The position numbers were made by a program, and so were the translations under genes. A DNA stretch of 48,720 nucleotides, from the NCBI GenBank assembly GCA_903899985.1, contig CAIULL010000163.1, positions 1 to 48,720 on the forward strand, in the 5' to 3' direction. Of the stretch, positions 17,262 through 27,900 are shown piece by piece. The number at the start of each line of letters is the position of its first letter. The stretch's first letter is position 1. The notes beneath the pieces were generated by a model. That model worked only from the letters and a program-made list of their open reading frames with translations, searched no databases and was not told where the DNA came from. This DNA comes from an uncultured Schlesneria sp. (GTDB taxonomy: Bacteria; Planctomycetota; Planctomycetia; Planctomycetales; Planctomycetaceae).

Positions 17262-18610
17262 TTCGCCTCGCTGATGATGGTGTCTCGCAATTCCGCAGCA
17301 AGAAAAAACGAGCCCGTGATGACGATCATATCGTCGCGAGAAGCAAGACTTTTGGCGAGGTTCCATGCGGAACTCGGGCTCGCTGCGAAATGAGTCTGCC
17401 GACAACTGAGCGATTCGACGAGGCTGCCGAGTTCATCCAGGTCGACCCCTCGCGGATTGTTCAAGTATCGGGTCAGTATTACGGTGTCGAAATTCGGCAG
17501 CAATTGTCGAAGGATTCCAGCGACATCTTTGTCCTTGGTTGCGGCGAAGACGAGAATTCGTCTTCGCCGAATTTTTTCTTCATTCAGTGTGGCGACGAGG
17601 GCTCGTGCTGACTCCCAGTTATGCGCGGCATCGATAATCACCGTCGGGTGTTTCGAGACGACTTCGACTCGTGCCGGCCATGCAACACTTTTCAGCCCTT
17701 CTCGCACGTCGTCGTCATTGATGTTCCATTTCTGTTGACGAAGTTCTTCAATCACCGCCAGCGTCAGCATCGTATTGGTCGCCTGGTGCGGTCCTCGCAA
17801 GACAACCGGCACCCGGGACCAGGAGGCTTCTGATGTTTTCGCCTCGATTTCGACGTGACCCTCGTCATCCGTCTGGCGATTTATCAGTTGAAAATCGCGA
17901 AGAATCTGCTTGAGCGGAGCGTTTCGCTCAAAGCAGATTTTTTCAATGAGGCTGAGTGCGTCAACGTGAGTCACACCAGAAATGACAGGGACGCGTGGTT
18001 TGATAATCCCAGCCTTCTCGTAGGCAATCTGTTGGACCGTGCTGCCAAGGACATGGGTGTGGTCACGACTGATATTCGTAATCACCGTGACAAGGGGACA
18101 ACACAAGTTCGTGGAATCAAGCCTACCACCGAGTCCGACTTCAAGCACCGCGATATCGGCTTTGCGTTCGATAAAATGTTGCCATGCCAGTGCTGTTGCG
18201 AGTTCGAAATATGTCGGCTGCATGCGACCGGGGAGATTGTCCATCTCGGCAATGATCGGCAGCAGCCGATTTAGCAGGCCAACGAGTTCAAGCCTGGTTG
18301 GTTGAACCCCGCCGATTGTGATTCGCTCTTCGAATTCGGTGATGTGGGGAGAAATATAGAGTCCACACCGATATCCCGCTCGAGTAAGGATCGATGCCAA
18401 CATCGAACAGGTGGAGCCTTTTCCCTTCGTACCCGCAACATGAACGACGGGAATTCGTTCGTGTGGATTTCCCATCATCTCCAGCAGGCGGCGCATCCGA
18501 TCCAGCTTGAAATCACTTGTCGAATACGACTCGGTATTGATCCGCTCGTAATTGATTCGTCCGAACAGAAAGTCGATCGCCTGTTCGTAAGTCTGAAGCC
18601 GCTCTGACAT
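17204..18610 (-). CDS. folC: Bifunctional folylpolyglutamate/dihydrofolate synthase
   Basis: ATP-dependent ligase of the Mur-ligase superfamily that adds glutamate to dihydropteroate and to folates. In the 468-residue product the P-loop is HVAGTKGKGSTCSML near residue 60, followed by YISPHI, the VLEVGLGGRLDSTN strand, the loop SRDHTHVLGSTVQQIAYEKA and, in the C-terminal domain, the family IIDAAHNWESA. The start at 18610 (MSERLQTYEQ) gives the usual family N-terminus; the frame stays open 24 codons further. The last 58 bases overlap the end of the convergent desaturase gene. It lies 84 bases after the SDR gene on the same strand and may share its transcript. With folP nearby it completes two late steps of folate synthesis. 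Confidence 0.95.
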   Translation of the reverse strand: MSERLQTYEQAIDFLFGRINYERINTESYSTSDFKLDRMRRLLEMMGNPHERIPVVHVAGTKGKGSTCSMLASILTRAGYRCGLYISPHITEFEERITIGGVQPTRLELVGLLNRLLPIIAEMDNLPGRMQPTYFELATALAWQHFIERKADIAVLEVGLGGRLDSTNLCCPLVTVITNISRDHTHVLGSTVQQIAYEKAGIIKPRVPVISGVTHVDALSLIEKICFERNAPLKQILRDFQLINRQTDDEGHVEIEAKTSEASWSRVPVVLRGPHQATNTMLTLAVIEELRQQKWNINDDDVREGLKSVAWPARVEVVSKHPTVIIDAAHNWESARALVATLNEEKIRRRRILVFAATKDKDVAGILRQLLPNFDTVILTRYLNNPRGVDLDELGSLVESLSCRQTHFAASPSSAWNLAKSLASRDDMIVITGSFFLAAELRDTIISEANQASDGAGSRVVGIRSSTS

Positions 18611-18694
18611 CTGTGATTCCAAGGCAGTCTCACGGAAATCTTTGAATCTCTGAGAGAACAATAATCTGTCACTGTTCCGCAAAAATGCCGGGTT

Positions 18695-19498
18695 TTATTG
18701 CCCCGTTTTGCGTCGGGGGCGAAAAAATCGGGTCGATTCTTTCACGACCCGGCGCCGCGACGCAATCCGGACCAGCAACGTCAGAAAGAAGTTCTTCCAA
18801 CCAGGTATCACGCATTGTTTTCGTCGGGCGAGTGCATTCAGCGCCAGCTTCACGACAGGTTCAACGGCCAGCGATGAGTGTTTTTGTAACCAACCTGGTG
18901 CACCCGCGATGTCGAAAAAACTGGTTCGAGTCACACCGGGACAGACTGCCGTGACGGTAATGCCACGATCATAGAGCTCGCAGTGCAACGCCTCGCTGAA
19001 GTGAAGGACGAACGCTTTACTCGCCGCATACACCCCCATATATGCCACCGGCTGAAACGCCGATAACGAAGAGACATTTAAAATGGCACCGTGCCCTCGT
19101 TCCAGCATTCCCGGCAAAATCCGGTAAGTCAATTCTGTCAGTGCCGAGATATTCAATCGAATGAGTTGCAGCAATCGGTCGATGTCCGCGTTGTCGACTT
19201 CCCCAACGACTCCGAACCCCGCGTTATTGACAAGCAATTCGATTGAGATCCCCTTGGCAGAGATTTCATCGAGGATTCGACGTGGTTCGGCCGGATCAGA
19301 AAGGTCTGCCAGGACGATTTCGCAACGCGTTCCATGCTTGGTATGCAATTCGTGAGCGAGCTCGGTCATCAAATCGCCACGCCGCGCGACCAGTACCAGA
19401 TGCATCCCTCTCGAAGCAAGTTGGCGCGCGAACTCGGCACCCAAGCCTGCCGAGGCTCCGGTGACGAGTGCCCACTGATCCGCCAATCGCTTCCACAC
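18695..19498 (-). CDS. Short-chain dehydrogenase/reductase (SDR family oxidoreductase)
   Basis: Classical SDR of 267 residues with a Rossmann fold. Visible are the cofactor loop WALVTGASAGLGAEFARQLA near residue 9, the arginine pair of LVLVARRGD (suggesting NADP(H)), LLVNNAGFG, the catalytic Ser in LNVSSLSAF and the YAASK active-site pair. The C-terminal tail is basic. The substrate is unknown; the sequence resembles the DltE/COG0300 group. The GTG at 19498, with gggaaa upstream, is preferred because it puts the Rossmann loop at the usual distance from the N-terminus; a TTG at 19558 would add 20 residues. It is 84 bases upstream of folC on the same strand. Confidence 0.9.
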   Translation of the reverse strand: MWKRLADQWALVTGASAGLGAEFARQLASRGMHLVLVARRGDLMTELAHELHTKHGTRCEIVLADLSDPAEPRRILDEISAKGISIELLVNNAGFGVVGEVDNADIDRLLQLIRLNISALTELTYRILPGMLERGHGAILNVSSLSAFQPVAYMGVYAASKAFVLHFSEALHCELYDRGITVTAVCPGVTRTSFFDIAGAPGWLQKHSSLAVEPVVKLALNALARRKQCVIPGWKNFFLTLLVRIASRRRVVKESTRFFRPRRKTGQ

Positions 19499-19923
19499 GC
19501 TATGTTTCCCGCATCTTGCGCTGCCTACGAGCAACTTCGACGAACTCAACCAAGGCAAATAACCAACACACTACGTTCATCGCAAACGTCCTGTCTGCGA
19601 TTTCGTCGAATCCAACCGTGTTGACTTGTTTTCACCAGGATTACCGACGTTCACCGAGGCCACTCGGATTACGGTTTTGACAATTCATCGAATTATGGAT
19701 ACAGGACCCGACAAAAGAACGCGAACTTTAAAGCCAAACCCGGATTGAGCCAGCACTTCAGGTCATCGAAAACGCCCGATTTCACGATACACTGAATTCA
19801 CAATCCTCTAATGCTAACACAATCAACCTTTCCAAAAAAGTCAGCCTGCTGCGGGTGAACGATGCGACAATGTCGCGACAACACAGTGTCATTGACCTCA
19901 TTTCTCTTTTTAGAATCCTGCAC
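19499..19923. other. Divergent intergenic region between SDR and HAD genes
   Basis: About 425 bases that should hold the promoters of the divergent SDR and HAD-phosphatase genes. A ttgaca at 19676-19681, followed after 16 bases by atacag, is the best promoter-like pair for the + strand, but the match is modest. No gene was recognised. Confidence 0.35.
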
Positions 19924-20544
19924 ATGAATGATACGGACTCGACAGTGAAGCGACCGGCTGTTTTTCTCGACCGCGATGGCACAGTGAATGTCGAGGTTCA
20001 TTATTTGTCACAGCCAGAACAGCTCAAGTTGCTCCCCACAGTGTCGGAGACGATTTCGATGCTCAATTCTCGTGGAATTCCAGTCGTGATCGTCACTAAC
20101 CAGGCCGGTGTCGCCCGAGGCTACTTTCCGGAACACCGCCTCGTCACCATTCATGATCATCTGCGCGGAATCCTGGCGGAAAAGAACGCCCGGGTCGACG
20201 GAATTTACTATTGTCCACACCATCCCAGTATGGGTTTAGGCACGTATCGTAAGGTCTGTGACTGTCGCAAACCAATGCCCGGAATGCTGACTCAGGCGGC
20301 GAGTGAACTCGCCATCGACCTGACCCGTTCCTTGTTGATCGGCGACCGGGAAAGTGATCTGCAAGCGGGTGCCAATGCCGGATGTCAGACGGCACTTGTC
20401 ACCACGGGCTATGGAGTCGAAACCAGTGCTGCAATCGATCTGAAATCGGTCGGAGGGATCGGCATCTTTCCGACTGTTGCCGATGCCGTCACGGAATGGT
20501 TGAATCAACCGAACGACGAAACAAACTTGATGCCATCACGTTGA
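19924..20544 (+). CDS. HAD-family phosphatase, GmhB-like (heptose-1,7-bisphosphate 7-phosphatase family)
   Basis: A 206-residue HAD-superfamily phosphatase. The nucleophile motif FLDRDGTVN gives Asp16 and Asp18; VVIVTNQAGVARGYF is motif II; CPHHP with CDCRKPMPGML forms the Cys/His zinc loop typical of GmhB and HisB-N; IGDRESDLQAGANAG is motif IV. GmhB removes the 7-phosphate of D-glycero-D-manno-heptose 1,7-bisphosphate on the way to ADP- or GDP-heptose. No other heptose gene is nearby. Instead the next gene, 60 bases on and on the same strand, is beta-RFAP synthase, so a sugar-phosphate role linked to that pathway is a possible alternative. The ATG at 19924 starts just before motif I; an earlier in-frame ATG lies at 19870. 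Confidence 0.88.
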   Translation: MNDTDSTVKRPAVFLDRDGTVNVEVHYLSQPEQLKLLPTVSETISMLNSRGIPVVIVTNQAGVARGYFPEHRLVTIHDHLRGILAEKNARVDGIYYCPHHPSMGLGTYRKVCDCRKPMPGMLTQAASELAIDLTRSLLIGDRESDLQAGANAGCQTALVTTGYGVETSAAIDLKSVGGIGIFPTVADAVTEWLNQPNDETNLMPSR

Positions 20545-20604
20545 CGCGTTCGCAGTGGACGACGATGCTATGTCAAAGATGTTAGATTTCCTTCAAGAAC
20601 AACC

Positions 20605-21651
20605 ATGACACACGTTTCTATTAAGACCGGTGCCCGACTCCATTTCGGCCCCCTTGAGGTTTCGGCACCAGCGGGAGGTCGATTTGGCGGAGTCGGCGTG
20701 ATGATCGATCATCCCCGAACCGTGATGACGGCCACGAATGCATCTGTCGACCTGGTTCGAGGCGATGAACCTACGAAGAGACGCGTGATGGAATTTCTTC
20801 AACGCATCCGTAAGGCAATCCCCGATCAATATCGAGTTCCCTGCGAAATCGATGTGAAAGAAACAATCCCCTCTCATTATGGTTTTGGATCAGGAACGCA
20901 ATTGGGACTGGCCGTGGCCCTCGCATCGTCAATTGTTGCCAATGAACCAACTCCTTTTCTTGAGATGCTTAACGACGTCCGTGGCGTGAACGGTCCTTCT
21001 GGGCATCGGGCCGAAACACCGGGCAAACCACTTCTGGCGGCTCTTGATCTTCTGGCCCATCGAGTCGGACGCGGATTGAGATCCGCAATCGGGCTCCATG
21101 GATTTCAGCAAGGTGGATTTCTGGTTGACGGTGGCAGGCCCGAATCCAACAAACTGGGAACGCTCGTGACACGGGTGGAATTTCCCAGCGAATGGCGCTT
21201 CGTACTGGCATCACCTCAACAGGCGATCGGACTTTCTGGAGACGCAGAGCAGTCTGCCTTCGCCAGGCAGACGGCAATGCCCAGACAACTGACGGGCGAA
21301 CTCTGTCGGATCGTGCTCATGGAATGGCTCCCTTCGGTGATTGAGGCCGACTTCGATCGATGCGGTGACTCCCTGTTCGAATATGGCAAAGCGGTCGGAG
21401 AATTCTTTTCGCCGACTCAAGGTGGCGTCTTCGCTCATCCTCGCATGGCCGCATGGGCAGAGATCGTCCGACAGCGCGGCATTCGGGGGGTGGCCCAGAC
21501 CTCGTGGGGGCCAACACTCGCCGCGCTTTGCTCCAGTGATGCAATGGCCAGACAGTTACACAGCGATTTTACCGGAGATTCGGCGTGGAATGATTGCTCG
21601 TTCCAGATAGTGTCACCGTTAAATCGTGGGGCGACGATTCATTGCATCTAA
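20605..21651 (+). CDS. Beta-ribofuranosylaminobenzene 5'-phosphate synthase family protein
   Basis: A 348-residue GHMP-superfamily protein matching beta-RFAP synthase, which condenses p-hydroxy- or p-aminobenzoate with phosphoribosyl pyrophosphate and releases CO2 and pyrophosphate, the first committed step of tetrahydromethanopterin synthesis. Visible motifs are the N-terminal TGARLHFGPLEVSAPAGGRF with GGVGVMIDHP, the GHMP glycine loop PSHYGFGSGTQLGLAVALA, QGGFLVDGG and the C-terminal GVAQTSWGPTLAAL. Length is normal. Planctomycetes are among the few bacteria known to carry methanopterin-linked C1 genes. The gene follows the HAD phosphatase by 60 bases. No other methanopterin C1 gene (mch, fae, mtdB, fhc) is in the window. 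Confidence 0.9.
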   Translation: MTHVSIKTGARLHFGPLEVSAPAGGRFGGVGVMIDHPRTVMTATNASVDLVRGDEPTKRRVMEFLQRIRKAIPDQYRVPCEIDVKETIPSHYGFGSGTQLGLAVALASSIVANEPTPFLEMLNDVRGVNGPSGHRAETPGKPLLAALDLLAHRVGRGLRSAIGLHGFQQGGFLVDGGRPESNKLGTLVTRVEFPSEWRFVLASPQQAIGLSGDAEQSAFARQTAMPRQLTGELCRIVLMEWLPSVIEADFDRCGDSLFEYGKAVGEFFSPTQGGVFAHPRMAAWAEIVRQRGIRGVAQTSWGPTLAALCSSDAMARQLHSDFTGDSAWNDCSFQIVSPLNRGATIHCI

Positions 21652-21984
21652 AGATGTCATCCTCTGGCATCCATCACCGCCAGCTTGCGTCATCGTTCGC
21701 GGGGCAGACCGAATTATTGGCACGCCGAATGGCGGCGAGACCCCTTAAGCGAATCCGCTCAGGATCATCGACTCCCCCATAAAAAGGGGTCTGTCTCCAG
21801 GCTTTCCCCTGGAACGACCACCAGATCGCGAGTTGTCTCCCCAGGAAGTTCAGGTTGTGTCCCACCGCATCGGAGCCTTCTTCGACGCAGTCACTTCGCT
21901 TTGCTTTGCTTCGAGGGACTCTAGGACCACTGGATGATCGACGTGGGTCATCCAGTGGCACCCGAATTTTTGAGGTCAGGCAAC
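21652..21984. other. Convergent intergenic region with terminator-like hairpins
   Basis: This 333-base gap lies between two converging genes. It holds a perfect 11-base stem, ccactggatga (21927-21937) and tcatccagtgg (21948-21958), with a 10-base loop. On the + strand the stem is followed after nine bases by ttttt, which would suit termination of the beta-RFAP transcript. On the - strand there is no T-tract. A smaller stem sits at about 21799-21814. No gene is seen. Confidence 0.5.
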
Positions 21985-24900
21985 TCAATAGCCCACGTTG
22001 ACATCACGAGTAATGATGTTGCTGTCGTAAATTCCGAAGTTGGCTCCGTCCGTCACCTGGAACGAAATTGTCCGTGTCGCAGTACTTGGCAACTTTCCTA
22101 TGTAGCTGAACGTGATCGATCTGAGTGCTGCCTGGTAGTTCGCCACGGTGTCCGTTCCGGTCAGCACCAGCCGACCTGTGGCCGAGAAGTATGTCCCCGT
22201 GATATTGCCGGTGTTAATAAAGGTGAGGATATCCTTGCCGATGGAATAATTGTTCGTGATCTGTATTACGGCACCTGAAATCGTTGCCGTACTTGGATTG
22301 TAAACAATCAACGAATTCGTGACGTTCAGAGCGGGGCCGCTTGCGCTGTACGACAGTGGATCCGATTCAATGTTCGACAAGAATGGGACGCCGTTCTGTG
22401 TCGTAAAAGTGATACTGCGAGCGACAATGTTGCTCTGATGAGTTCCCAGGAATACCTGGAAATCAGCAATTCGAGTGACATTCGGCGGATTCAGGGAGGT
22501 CGTGGTGTAAGTGACTGACTGGAGCAGGCTCTGATAGGTGGCCAGCGAGCCGGACCCGGTAAACGTCAGAATTCCGCTGACAGAATCGTAGTTGCCGCTG
22601 ATCCCCGGGACGCTCGTAAATTGCAGCAGATCCCCAACCTGGGCATTCTGAAGCAGGACCGTTGCACCGGTCAGAGTTGGGTTATACGAGCCGGTCACTT
22701 GAAGGGTGGCCGTAATCTGTTGCGGTCCGTTTCCGAAGACATACGCGAGAGCGTTGGATTCAATGGAGTTCAACTGTGGAACGGCGTTGATCAGGATATT
22801 TCGAGTGACGACGTTACTGGATGACTGGCTGTCACTCACCTGGAAACTGATCACTTTTGTCGATTGGACCGGATTGCCGTTCGTTCCATTGTAGGTGATC
22901 GAACGAATTGCATTCTGGTAGTTCGCGACGCTATCCGTACCGCTTAATGTCAAGGTTCCAGTCTTCGCATCCCAGGTACCCAGGATTTTGGAAGTGTTTG
23001 TGAACTTCAGGAAATCCTGTCCTGAAATGTAGTTTGCAGCAATTCTGATCGACGCACCCGTGAGATTGGCGTTGACGGAGTCGATGGCCTGTAACGAAGA
23101 CGTGATCAGAACAGCCGGATCATTTTGAGTGTAATTGACGGGGGCTGACTCGATCGCACTCAATACGGGACCATTGCTGATCGGATTGAAAACGATGGTT
23201 CGTGTGGCCGGACTGCTTGATAGCGATCCGTCGGTCGTCACAAATGAAACGGTTCGTGGCAATGAATTCGGAATGCTTGCCAAATTCCGATATTGAACCG
23301 ATTCCAGGGCCGCCTGATAGTTGGCAACGGTGTCAGCGCCGGTCAGCGTCAGCACACCCGCCGCAGCGTTCCACGTTCCGTGAATGGTGGAAGTGTTTGT
23401 GAAAAGTAACTGATCCTGCGTTGCTGAATAATTGCTCGTGATTTGAACCGTCGCCGATGGAAGTGTCGCATTATCGGGGTCGGTGACTGTTGCACCTGGC
23501 GAGATGGCAACGGTGGTATTAGGAACGTAGTAAAGACTTCCACTGTCGGTCGTAATCGTCGGTGCATTATTGACTGGAATCACGGCCACATTTCGTGACA
23601 GCGAGCTGACCCCTGTTGGTGAATGGACCGAGAAAGTGATTGTCCGGGACGAGACAGTCGGGTTGAACGATGAATTGAAGTAACTGATCGATCGGAGTGC
23701 CGCCTGATAATTTGCTGTGGTGTCGGCACCATTGAGACTGAGGATCCCCGTCAACGGATTCCATGTTCCCGTGATCTTGCTCGTGTTTGTGAACAACAGG
23801 TTGTCGATTCCCGGCTGATAATTTCCAGAAATCTGTGCGGTTGCCGCCTGAAGAAGATCAGCCCCGACCGGCGTTACGGTTAATGTCGACGTAACCTTCG
23901 TTGTCGATCGTTCGATATAGATCAATGCCGTTGATTCGATGTTATTCAAAAGTGCCGAACCAGCATTGATCGCAGTCAGTACAAGATCGTTTCCGTCACC
24001 CCCTGCGTAGTTGGCGGTGAATGTGTACGGCAGTCCCAGGTATGTCGCTGTAATCACTCCACCCTGGGGAAGATTCGTAAACGTTCCGACAATCGGCTGG
24101 TTCGACGTGTTGTTGACAATGGTGAATTTCGTCCCGACTGACGGAGCGAAATTCAGTGAAAGGTTAATGGGTGAACCGCTCGCCGTGAAACCCTTTGTTG
24201 AGAGCGGGAAGGCGCTCGCACTTCCCGTGGCGTAAAGTCCCCCTTTTCCTGGAGTCAGGCTGACTTTTCCACCGTTTCCATCGAGTCCCGTCGTCGTGGT
24301 ACCGCCGTTATCAAGAATGATCTGTCCATTACCGGTGCTCGACTGAATCACAAACGTTGAAGCGCCTGCGGTCGTCGCCGTTTTGGCCTTCGTAAACGTG
24401 ATATTGCCCAACTGACTGGAATCACCAAATGTCACGGAACCACCTGAGCCTGTGACGATATTCGCCACTTCGGCAGCAGTCAGATTGACTCCTGTCACCG
24501 CGTTATTCGAACCGCCGACACTCATCGGAAGGCTGGGCACCGAAGTCCGAACTGTCACGCCGCTGGTGCCAACTCCCGTTACCGACCCGGCAATCGTCAT
24601 ATCGGCCGCACGTAAAGTAATCGCTGTCGTGGAACCCTCCGTCGACGAGACCACGTCACCCGCCGCGATTGTCAGTGTTCCAACGCCGCTGTTTCCCTGA
24701 TCGGCGGCTGTCACATCGGCCTCAAGAGTGATCTTTCCACCGGAATTGATTGAACTTCCAGATCCGATATTCAACGAACCAGCAGCGGCCAGCCAGACGC
24801 CCCCTGCCGTTGTGATTGTTGCGCCGCTATCTGTAATCGCACCATGAGCGTCAACCTTCAGCGTTCCATCAAGCTTGATCGAACCCGAGATTGAAGCACT

Positions 24901-27900
24901 GTCGCTGCCGGCATTCCCGGTTTCAATATCGACGCTGCTGACATTGGCACCGGTCGCTGCCGTACCATCAATGCCAGGAATTGTGACTGTGTCGCTGCCG
25001 TCTGTTAATGGTGTTGCCCCGGTGTTGACCGTCAATTGCTGGACGTTCCAGACGGCAACCGTTTCGATTGCTGTTCCGGTTGTCGTCCCGGAAATCACGA
25101 GAGATTTTGCACTCCCGACACCGGCGATTCCAGCAGTCAAATTCGTCCCGTTGGCGATCAGCAGGTTGTCGTTTTGACCGGAAGGGCTGACGGTGACACT
25201 TCCAAATCCGGAGATATCGAGTGGTGCCAGGCCATTGAATCTGATCGGAAGGTTGTCAACGACCACAACTCCCTGTTTTCCATTGACACCCGGCGCATTG
25301 CTGGGGAGATAACTGCTGATGTCCGCGGTCGTCCCCTTGATGGCCAATCCGTTACTTCCCTGGCCGCCGTCATAGTTTATGCCGTTGAGCGGAATGAAAT
25401 TGCCGTTGCTCAGGTCGACCGTCAACTGGTCGTTACCCGAATCCCCGGCAACAATAATCGAAGTGAATGACTTCAGCGCGAACTGTGATAACAACGATCC
25501 GTTCTGCAGTACTTGTACCTGTGTCGGATCAATGGGGCTTTCCTGCAATGTGATGTTGTTAACACCCGCTCCCATATCAATAAATAGCGATTTATCAGAT
25601 GAGACGCCGCTGGCCGATGTCGACAGGAGATACGCCCCCGGCCCGAATCCGGTTGGCATCGTAAACTGAGTACTGACAACGGCACCCCCGGTTTCGACGC
25701 CGGGAGTCCAGTTTTGTGTTCGGGCATAACTGACCGTTCCTGAGGAACTGGTCAGCGAAACGATCGGGTAATTGGAGGCCATTTCGGCCCCGCTACCAAA
25801 CGAAGCTCCGCTGGAAATTCCATCGAGCTGCGTTCCTGTCAGAGTAAACGATGTCGCATTGGCGCTGACGCCGGTGACTGTGGGCTTCCACGCAGGCTGA
25901 GGATTTCCTGTCGGGGAAAACGTCCAGATGACACCCGTGGTCTGATTGCTCAGCAGAACTTGACCATTCGGTAATGCCAGCATTCGCAGGTTACTTGCTT
26001 GACCGCTGATCGAGTTATTCAGCAGCCCGGCGGGTGTGACGTCGGAAATGGCGTTCGCTACCGGATCAAAATCGAAGAAGTATGTCGGACCATTCGCCAC
26101 GTGTTTTCCAAAGGTATCGACCCCCGGAGTATCCGCTGCAAACAGGAAGTGTCCGTTAGGAAGCATCACCCCCGGACTCGAGTCGGCTCCGATCCCTGCT
26201 GGCAAGACCGGACCAGCCACCCAGGAGTTTGTCGTCGGGGTGTAGATGGCCGTGTTGCCATTGGCACCGACAAAGAAGGCTCGTCCATCAGGAAGAAGTG
26301 TTGCAGGTCCAAGCAGGTTTCCGTATGTGGAACCTGTCAGAGCAACAGGAACCGTTCCGGCATCGACCCATGTCCCCGTTGATGTCACATAGCGTTGAGC
26401 TTTGCCCGATCCGCTGGCATCGTAGGACAGGACACTTCCATCAGACAAAAGGACCCAATTTTCATTGTTGCTGGAGTCAGAATGCAGCTTACTGCCTGTT
26501 TGTGTCCATGTATTCGCAACGGGATCATAAAGATAGGTCTGGGTACCGTTGATATAGCCAGCCAGGACCTTGCCATTGGGCAGAACAACGGTGGGGCCGT
26601 CGCCAAATTGTGCTTGCGGAAAACTCGCGATCGGAGTCCACGTATTCGTTACAGGGTCGTAGATTTCGCCGGTATTGGCGTTCGTTGCCAGTGTGGGATT
26701 GAACGGATTCGTATAAGTACCACCGAGGACCAGAACCTTTCCGCTCGGCAGAACGTTCTGACCGTTCAACAGCCTGGTTTTGCTCGATGACGCCAGGCTG
26801 GACCAGGCTCCGTTGGTGTAACTTCCCGAGGCATCGGGAGTGAGTCGTTTGAACTGGTTCGTGACACCGCCCGATTGAACCATCACCGAGCCGTCAGACA
26901 GCAACGTCATCACTCCTGACGATCCTGCCGGATCAGAGACTGTCACAGGGACCCAGCCGGTCGGTCCCGTCGGGTTTCCTGCGAGATCGGGAATAAAATT
27001 ATTGGTGACTGGCGAACCAATTCCGGTTACCAGATCGTAACCTTTTGCCGCGGAGAATCCGTTATTTCCCGTCGTGATATCGTGGAAATCGGCTGCAGGT
27101 AATTTATAGATTGCGGGAAGCGTTTGGGTTGATCCGTCGAGCGTTGTCTGGCCTGAAATAATCCGTCCCTGATCGACAACAGCCATCACACCGCCAAACA
27201 TGGGCGCTGCCAGGCTTGTCCCGCCGACGGTCGTCCATGGAGTGGCACTGCCGAGATCGTACGAGTCGTACACTGGGACCCCTGAAGCTGGGTCAGCATC
27301 CATCGAAACATCGGGAATTGTCCGTTGCCCGGTATTCTGCACGCTCTTTTGAAATGCAGGTTCCTTCTCGTAGTTGCTGATGCCACCACCGCTACCGCTC
27401 CAGCCAGACTCACCGAGATAATTCCCCGAAGAATCGATACTGAGCGTGGTCCCACCAACCGCCACGACATTCGGAGAAAGCGCTGGATAGCCTCCCGGAG
27501 CTCCGGAGTCGCCGGTTGAGGCGACAAATGTCACACCTTGATGTCCGTTGGGGGTTAAAAAGTGATAGTCAAGGTTGGAAATCCCAGGAAATTCACTCCC
27601 GCCGAAACTCATTGAAATGACCGAAACACCAGCCAGATTGCGTGCCGTATCGACAGCCGTGTAAAGATCGGAATTGAAGGGTGAGTTTGCTTCATAAAGA
27701 ATGATGCTGGCGTTGGGGGCCATCACGTGTGCCCATTCGATATCGAGCGATTCTTCGACGGCCCAGCCACCGACAGCGGCATTGGCGGGGAGATTCGTTC
27801 CACCGAATTCATCCAGCACCTTGAAACTTGGCGGGTTCGCAAGGCCGAAATAAGCGTCGAATGCGGGCAGATCGGTCAGAGCCGTCGGGTCGTTGTAGGC

